The position numbers and the translations under genes were made by a program. Of a stretch of 64,000 nt of DNA, positions 57,942-64,000 are shown piece after piece. The stretch lies in the NCBI GenBank assembly GCA_963277665.1, contig OY728128.1, positions 1,350,062,356 through 1,350,126,355 of the forward strand, written 5' to 3'. Each line of letters starts with the position of its first letter. Positions within the stretch are counted from its first letter, which is position 1. Source of the stretch: Viscum album. Its lineage: Eukaryota > Streptophyta > Magnoliopsida > Santalales > Viscaceae. Below the pieces are notes generated by a model, which saw only the letters and a program-made list of their open reading frames with translations, did not search any database and was not told where the DNA came from.

Positions 57942-58385
57942 CCTCTGGAGTTCGAGGATGACAACCACGTCTTCTTACGGGTCTCACCTCGACAAGGTTT
58001 ACGAAGATGTGGCAAGGGAGGTAAGTTATCTCTGAGGTTCAACGGACCTATTTAGGTCCTCAGCTGGGTAGGCGAGGTGGTTTACCACTTGGCCCATCCA
58101 CTTCAGTTGCACTAGGTGCACGACTTTTTCCATGTATCCCAACTGAGGAGATACGTGCTCGACCCCTTCGCATATCATCGACCATGAGGAGCTGGACGGT
58201 GGCGATGAGTGTCTTCTACGGAGGTTCCTGTGGAAATCGAGGATCGACAGGAGCGGATCCTACGGGGACGATTGATTCCTCTTATGCACTTTCTTTGGCA
58301 GCGCGGGAACCTCCAGGTGAGCACATGGGAGCGGAAGACTCAGATGCGTGCTCAGTACCGCTTTGTTTCCCTAAGTTTGTGGTGA
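57942..58385 (+). pseudogene. Integrase C-terminus plus chromodomain relic (chromovirus)
   Basis: One frame of 147 codons between 57942 and the stop at 58383-58385 carries, in order, 'RPLEFEDDNHVFLRVSP', 'GGKLSLRFNGP', 'VGEVVYHLAHP', 'VHDFFHVSQLRRYV' (the GPY/F-type region), then 'EVPVEIEDRQERILRG' and 'LWQRGNLQVSTWER' of the chromodomain. Such C-termini guide chromovirus integrase to heterochromatin. Stops at ~58050, ~58110 and ~58185, and a compensated frameshift at ~58170-58215, disable it. Upstream pol is missing, so this is a leftover 3' end, possibly kept for cis sequences next to the polypurine tract. Confidence 0.8.
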
Positions 58386-58422
58386 AGCATTATGGGGACG
58401 TAAAGCCTTGTGGTGGGAGTAA
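58386..58422 (+). other. Pol-tail signature and polypurine tract
   Basis: 'TATGGGGACGTAAAG' is a decayed form of the Del-type 'GAGGACGAAA' tail. TGGTGGGAGTAA ends at the 3' LTR start. Confidence 0.7.
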
Positions 58423-61400
58423 TGTAAAGACCCGTAAATTCCAAGGAATTTTCCTTTTCTTAATTTTCTTTGGAATTTTACAAGAACGCAGTTTCTGACG
58501 GCACCTGATTCCGAGGCCCGGTGTGCCCGGAATCAATTTCCGAAGTTTGGCTCGGGTACGTTCAGTGAACGGACGAGCGGGTTTTTCTAAATTTTGAACC
58601 GGTGCTCGGAATCGAATTCTGAGGGCACCGATGGAATCGCAGCGTCGGTAATTTCTTAGAAACGCCTCTTCCGGAGTTGCGTTTGCTCGGGTGTGGTTTT
58701 TAATTTTCGGGCTTAAAGTTAAGAAATAAAATAATTTTGCGACAACTTTATTTTATTTCACTTAAGCCACTTGAAGCCACTTAAAAGCGGCTTAATCTGA
58801 GTTGAATCGGATAGGGTACTATCCAGAAATATCCTACCCTCTTGGTAGGATATTTGTGAGGTGGGGCCCGCACGAGCCCCGCCGTTTCTTTCCGCTAAGT
58901 AACGCACCCGCGAAAACCCGTCTTTATGAAAGTCAACTGACGCGTTTTCTTAAATTCTTAACAGACCATTTAATTGGGCGGTTTTTTTCATAAATTAAAT
59001 GAGTTGTTTCTTTCGTTGAATTAATTCTACGAATTAATGGTTCGTTTCTTATCTTTTGAAATTCAAATGTTTAGTTGTGTAAATAAAATAAGGCTTAAGC
59101 TTATTTTATTTTGGGTTGGTCTCCTTTGCCACCTTGAGAGATTTTGAGAAGCTCTCTCCATCTTCTTCAACCATGACGAAGAACATTTAAGCTCCGACGA
59201 AGAACGCCGCTTCTCTTCTTCGTAGCCGGTGTGTTTCCGAAGATCGACGACGCCGCTTCTTCGATCTTCTTCCCGTGTCAACGAAAGGAGACGTTGTTTC
59301 CTCCTCGGACTATCTCCGTCAGCTTACGAAGCTTCTCCAGCGACGTACCTCTTCGGACGCACCTCGACGTCAACGGAAACGACGTTCGATTTCCGCGACG
59401 CCCGACCTCCGCGACGCTAGTCTTCCATGGCTTGATTGGCGTGCTCCGCACTTGAATCCGAGGTAGGGGATTGTTGATATTTTATTTATTTATTTTCCAT
59501 TCTTGATTCTAGAATGTCTAACTTCGAGGATAAAGGATTAAATGTTATTGTTTAACGAGAGGGGGGCCCGGACCGCACCAACACGGCCGAAACCCCCTCT
59601 TATGTTCATAATTGTATCCCTGCGGATGGAACGGGATGGTGTGGTGTCGTCGCACCACGCGGGAATCGCACGACAATTATTGTGCGGCGCCGTCACGCCG
59701 TGCTGTGGAAAGAAATCGAAGAACGCGACGCTGTCGCGTCGCGTCGAAGAAAGTCAAAGGCGTCGCGGCCGGAGCGGGGCCGCGGTGGAGGGAAGCGATG
59801 TCGTCGCATCGCGCCAGAAGGCATAGGCTGCGGCCGGTTCTGGGCCGCGGCGGAGCAAGATGACCGGCGGCCGGCACCGGGCCGCCGGTGTCGGCGAAGG
59901 AAGGACCGGCCGTCGTCGGTCCTTGCTGGCGAAACCACCCGGCCAGTGCGGGCGGGCCGGACAGTGGAGACCAGGGGAATTAATTTCCCCCGGCCGGGTC
60001 TCAAAAGCGGCCCCAATTAAGGGGCCATGGTTCTCAAAGGGGGGGGGGGTCTTTGCCCTCCGCGCGCGGCACCCGAACGGTGCCCAGGCCGCGCCGCCGT
60101 GCCGGTCCGCGCCACCGCGCCGGACCGCGCCGCCGCACCGGCCCGCGCCGCCGCGCCGCCGGCCGGGCCGGGTTTTCCGAGCCGGGTCGCCGCCCGGGGC
60201 GGGTTGACCCGGTTCGGCCAACCCAGGGGAGGTCGGGCCGGGCCCAGACCCCCAGTTTCGGACCACTTTCGGTCAAATGCCCGTATCTTGGGCTACGGTC
60301 CTCCAAACGACTCGCCATCAGCGGCAACGCGATCCTTGGATCGAGACGGTGGTTTCGGTATACTATACTCAAGGTGCCCCTTCCTTTTCGGGAGTCTATG
60401 TGGTTAAAACTCCATAGTTAAGCGTGCTTGGCCTAAAGTAGTGATCAGGATGGGTGACCTCCTGGGAAGTTTCCCAGGGTGGGTGTGAAACGAAAAGGCC
60501 AATAAATAACAGACTGGGCGTCCGATTGATGCGCCGTCTGTTTCGTTGAATTCCTCTAAGTGAGACGGATCTTTTGGCATACTCCGCTTGAGGTTTGGAT
60601 GCCGACGGAGTGCGGTCGGGTTGGATAGCACTGAAATCCAACCGGGCCCCTGGAACGAAAAAGCCAATAACTCTCAGACCGGGCGTCCGATTGACGCGCC
60701 GTCTGTTGCGTTGAGTTCCTGTTGATGATACGGAACTTTTGGCATCCTTCGCTGAGATTTGGAAGCAGTTGGATAGTGGCCGGGTTGGATCGCACCGAAA
60801 TCCAACCGGGCCCCTGGAACGGAAAAGCTGAGACCTTTCTAACAGAACGTTCGTTTGACGAACCGTCAGCGGCGTTGGTGATCTCGTGGAGAAACGGTCC
60901 TTATGAGTATACCCTATGAGTTTTCGGGGTATAGTTGAGTTACGGCCGGATTGGTTCGCACACGAAACCAACCGGGCCCCTGGGATGAAAAGGATAATAA
61001 CTCACAGACTGGGCGTCCGATTGACGCGCCGTCTGTTGTGTTGAGACCCCTATGACGTGGTGGTCCTTTGAGATACTTCTTTGCGGTACTTTGTGATACT
61101 TGGAGTATCGACCAGTAGCTCGTGGAGCGGACCCTCCCGGAGACGAGCGTGCGGAGTACGGAGACCGTGTAGCCGGCTGAGACCTGACGACTGCTTGACC
61201 GAATCGACTTGGAGTGAGTTGACTAGCCCAGTGGACGGAGAGCCCGGTATTTGGATATAGACCCACGGCGGACGGAGCGCCCGGTAGTTGGCCGCAAACC
61301 CGCGGTACTCGACAAGAGGAGTACCTTTGTAGGCTATTAGTGGGAGCGCCCAGTATTTGGCGACAGACCCTCAGCGGACGGAGCGCCTGGTAGTTGGCCG

Positions 61401-62421
61401 CAAACTCGTAGTACTCGACAGGAGGAGTACCTCAGCAGTCTTAGGTTAGTGAGCAGTACCTCGGAGTCGTGACAGGACCATTATACACTCCAGAGATGGA
61501 GCTCTTCAGCAGTTACGGTTTCGATAATGAAAATCCTGGTTTGAGCTGAGACTTTTGAGCTTAGTGTTTACCTCATGATTGAGATGGGTCACTTGATAAC
61601 TTAGGTATATGTATGGGCATATACCTGGGTAGTGGTTATCCGTTGATTTCACAATCCTTGTGTTTCCTCATGATTGAGATGGGTTACTTCATAACTTAGG
61701 TATATGTATGGGCATATATCTAAGTAGAGGTTATCTGTTGAGATCTTCTTGTGGTTATCCTTGTTGGTTTAATGAGACCTTGAGGGTCTCGGGGTCCCTA
61801 CTGAGTATCATTATACTCACCCCTGCACGGGCTATGCCCGCACCTCGTTGTGTTGGTTGCAGACGACGGGCAGTGCTGACGGAGGCCGAGTGTTCGAGGA
61901 CTGGACGGTACTCGGAGGTGGGCTACACGACGAGTCGGTACCCGGAGGTGGACTACACGGCGATTCAGTACCCGTAGGTGGACTATGCGATGAGACGACT
62001 CACAGAGGAGGTTGACGGACGAGAGCGTGGAGGAGGCTATCTGTACCTACCCTTCAGGTAGGATCCGTGGTGGACGACCAGGAGCTGCGCTATCTGTACC
62101 TACCCTTCAGGTAGGACCCAAGGAGGACGACCCAGGAGCTGCTTCCCTCTTCCAGTTGTTTGTCTTTTTGCTGTTGTACCTTGTTCAGTTGTAGTTGTAC
62201 TTTCTTTTGGGTTTTTATTCTGGCCCATTTACTTTTCAGCTTTTCTTTTGTACTTAGTGTTTTGTTTCCGCTTGTATTCTGTGGTGCTTGTTTTCTTTTA
62301 TAAAGGCAATGCCTTCCCAGTTATCAGGATTTTACGCCTTTGGTTCTAGTCGCCGGCCCCTGGCCTATGGAAGGCGGGCTTGGGGTAGTCACGGCACGGG
62401 CCCCGAGGACGGGTCGTGACA
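58423..62421 (+). repeat. 3' LTR (3999 bp)
   Basis: It is collinear with 51337-55302 and shares all repeat blocks: palindrome 59081-59111, donor-like CCGAG/GTAGGGGATT at 59459-59472, 165 bp repeats 60499-61085, 30 bp x3 at 61907-61996. It is longer mainly through extra GCGCCGCCG-type units at ~60090-60170. Substitutions are scattered; sampled stretches look above 90% identical. Confidence 0.93.
60408..60487 (+). ncRNA. 5S rRNA-like segment with Pol III internal-promoter boxes (3' LTR)
   Basis: Same module as 53289-53369, with AGTTAAGCGTGCTTGG nearer to the 5S A-box (GTGCTTGG rather than GTGTTTGG) and the C-box region AGGATGGGTGACCTCCTGGG intact. The two LTR copies differ at only a few positions. 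Confidence 0.8.
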
Positions 62422-62426
62422 CCTTT
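62422..62426. repeat. Target-site duplication CCTTT (right)
   Basis: It matches 51332-51336. Confidence 0.95.
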
Positions 62427-62849
62427 GGACCTTCTTTTTGTTTTACTTTGTAGTGATTTTTATACTTGTTTCCAGCATTCTACTTAGACTATCTCTAGAA
62501 GGGGATCAAAGCATGAATTCTTCATTGATGCAGGCATTTTGGATTTGGATGCTTGAGAGGGTTTGGATTCGCCATTGATTCTGTGCATGTGCACTTCTTC
62601 ATGGGACTGCTTGCCGAAGGTTCTAACATTGGTGAAGTCTTGAAATCATGGCATAGTTTCTAGGGTAGGGTAGGTGTGGTTGTATGTGGTTGTTCAGACA
62701 GCTTTTGTGGTTTCTCACTTTTTCCTTAAAAGTGTATTGATAATAAAAAATTAATTTTCAGTCAATCATAGGATTATATCCAAGGTGTTTCAGTAACAAA
62801 TTTATATTTTAATGAGAAATATATATTTTTTAATTTCTTTCATGTCTTA
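62427..62849 (+). other. Continuation of the unidentified relic interrupted at 51331
   Basis: Mixed composition with scattered coding-like texture ('GDQSMNSSLMQAFWIWMLER' around 62505), becoming AT-rich after ~62720. Function unknown. Confidence 0.3.
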
Positions 62850-64000
62850 TGTTGTACGCCACTCCAAGAATTGTGTGAGTAATACGCAACACCAGCTTAG
62901 CATGTAGAATACAAAACGATATGCATTACTTATTTTACATAAAGTTAAAAATTATTTTGATTGAATTTATTTCAAGAAACACCAATTATAAGTGAACAAT
63001 TAAATATTATTAAGTTACCTCATAACCTTGTCATTATAATGGTTGGTATGAACATTGTTAACTTTATTCTGAAAAACTATTTAAATGAAAATAAGTGAGT
63101 TTATAAAATAATAAAATCACTCCTAATGGATTTTATTAATGAAATATCTATTTAATGTATTAATTATAATGTTCTAAAGTTTCCAAATAATATTTCTATA
63201 AAGGATATAAAAACAAATACAATTTTTCGGATAAAAGAGGTAATTTTCAAAAAAAATAGTTTTGTCGCTTTTTGATGGTGCACCCATTTTAAATCTATTT
63301 TTTGAAAATATTATATATTATATTTAACAAAATAAACATTTTATTTAGAATTTGGATATAGAAAGTTTACTTTGGATGAATTTCTTATATTTTCTGATAA
63401 TATTCAAGTTATAGTGAATAGTAAAAATTCACTAAATTTTAATTGAAAGCAAATTATTTTCATCGAAATAATTTATATGGTTAAAATATATTATTTAATG
63501 TTTTTAAAGTATAAATATAATATGTTTTTATCAAAAAATATAATATATGTCATGGGAAATAATTTTATATTTTATTTTTCTATTAAAACATTTTAGTCAT
63601 TAGCAATGTTGTAAATTTTAAAACGTGTTTTTCATTCCGAAAACGGGATTAATTATAAATTAATTACTATAAATTTTGTGTATCGAATTTTAAAAATGGA
63701 TTCAATATTTGGAATTATTAGGTCCATACAATTTAATTAGTATTTTTTATTTTTCGTAATTATTAATAGTATCTTCAATAATTATTATTAATACGGTAAA
63801 AATGTTAATCGGGTAATTAAGGGTAAATATAATATTTAAAAATTACATTAACACTTTTAATAATGTGATTCAATGAGTTATTTTAAATTTAAACCACACT
63901 TGGGATGAAAATATACCCTTTGGAAGATACTTGGATGAGATTAGAAGATTTAATATATTTTATTTAAAGAAAAGTAAAACATATCTTACTCAAATTTAAA
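62850..64000 (+). mobile_element. LTR of the 15721-element family, cut by the window end
   Basis: A start of the type TGTTGTACGCCACTCCAAG is followed by AT-rich sequence collinear with 15721 and 21973. The clearest shared block is 'ggtaa...aatcgggtaattaag' with '...attacattaacactttt...aatgagt' at 63795-63880, matching 16725-16800 and 22955-23040. Strand and family are supported; the exact start is uncertain. Confidence 0.5.

Larger units (their letters stand above)
51337..62421 (+). mobile_element. Young non-autonomous Del/Tekay-like chromovirus with ~4 kb LTRs
   Basis: The insertion is complete: CCTTT duplication, LTRs TGTAAAG...GTGACA (3966 and 3999 bp), primer site TTGGTATCAGAGG, gag with a CCHC knuckle, integrase C-terminus plus chromodomain, and a polypurine tract. 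The 3.1 kb internal region has no protease, RT, RNase H or integrase core, so mobilisation would need a relative's enzymes. The LTRs are very similar by eye, GC content is high and CpG is abundant, all pointing to the most recent insertion here. The lineage call rests on the chromodomain-type C-terminus and LTR-end features. Confidence 0.93.

Overview
The window looks like intergenic heterochromatin from a plant nuclear genome. I found no host gene, tRNA gene, operon or intact reading frame. The evidence is nested LTR retrotransposons of plant type: an Athila/Tat-like Ty3/gypsy element, long-LTR Del/Tekay-like chromoviruses and a Sirevirus-like Ty1/copia element. All show primer sites, polypurine tracts and domain relics typical of flowering plants. 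The species cannot be named from the sequence. Most of the window is very AT-rich and decayed; 51337-62421 is GC-rich and much younger.

Layout. 1-4359 is the downstream part of an old long LTR full of a degenerate ~24-26 bp repeat, followed by a primer-binding site and presumed internal DNA (4360-5193, resuming at 14415-15720). Into it went a 9.2 kb Athila/Tat-like element (5199-14409) with matched 1920 bp LTRs and gag-protease relics, but no RT, RNase H or integrase. 15721-24266 is a second long-LTR gypsy element (LTR ~4.6 kb, tiny internal region, truncated 3' LTR). 24267-25901 is AT-rich and starts like another LTR. 25902-40541 is a decayed minus-strand Sirevirus-like copia element with recognisable gag, protease, integrase, RT and RNase H and a long extra 3' region. 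A 2955 bp solo LTR (35434-38388) with a perfect 5 bp target duplication splits its gag. 42950-43665 is a minus-strand long-LTR fragment. 43666-~50510 is a further long-LTR gypsy element with a truncated 3' LTR. 50511-51331 plus 62427-62849 is an unidentified GC-richer relic, split by the youngest element (51337-62421, target duplication CCTTT). An LTR of the 15721 family runs off the window end.

The youngest element is the most interesting. It has ~4 kb LTRs and a 3.1 kb internal region that keeps only gag (one frame, five in-frame stops) and the integrase C-terminus with chromodomain; everything between is missing. Both LTRs carry a stretch closely resembling the 3' two-thirds of plant 5S rRNA, with the A-box and C-box promoter regions preserved, plus several tandem-repeat blocks. 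A strong 3' splice-site-like sequence lies directly before the gag ATG, and a splice-donor-like motif sits at a corresponding place in several LTRs. Together these suggest a non-autonomous chromovirus whose LTR acquired an RNA polymerase III-type promoter module.
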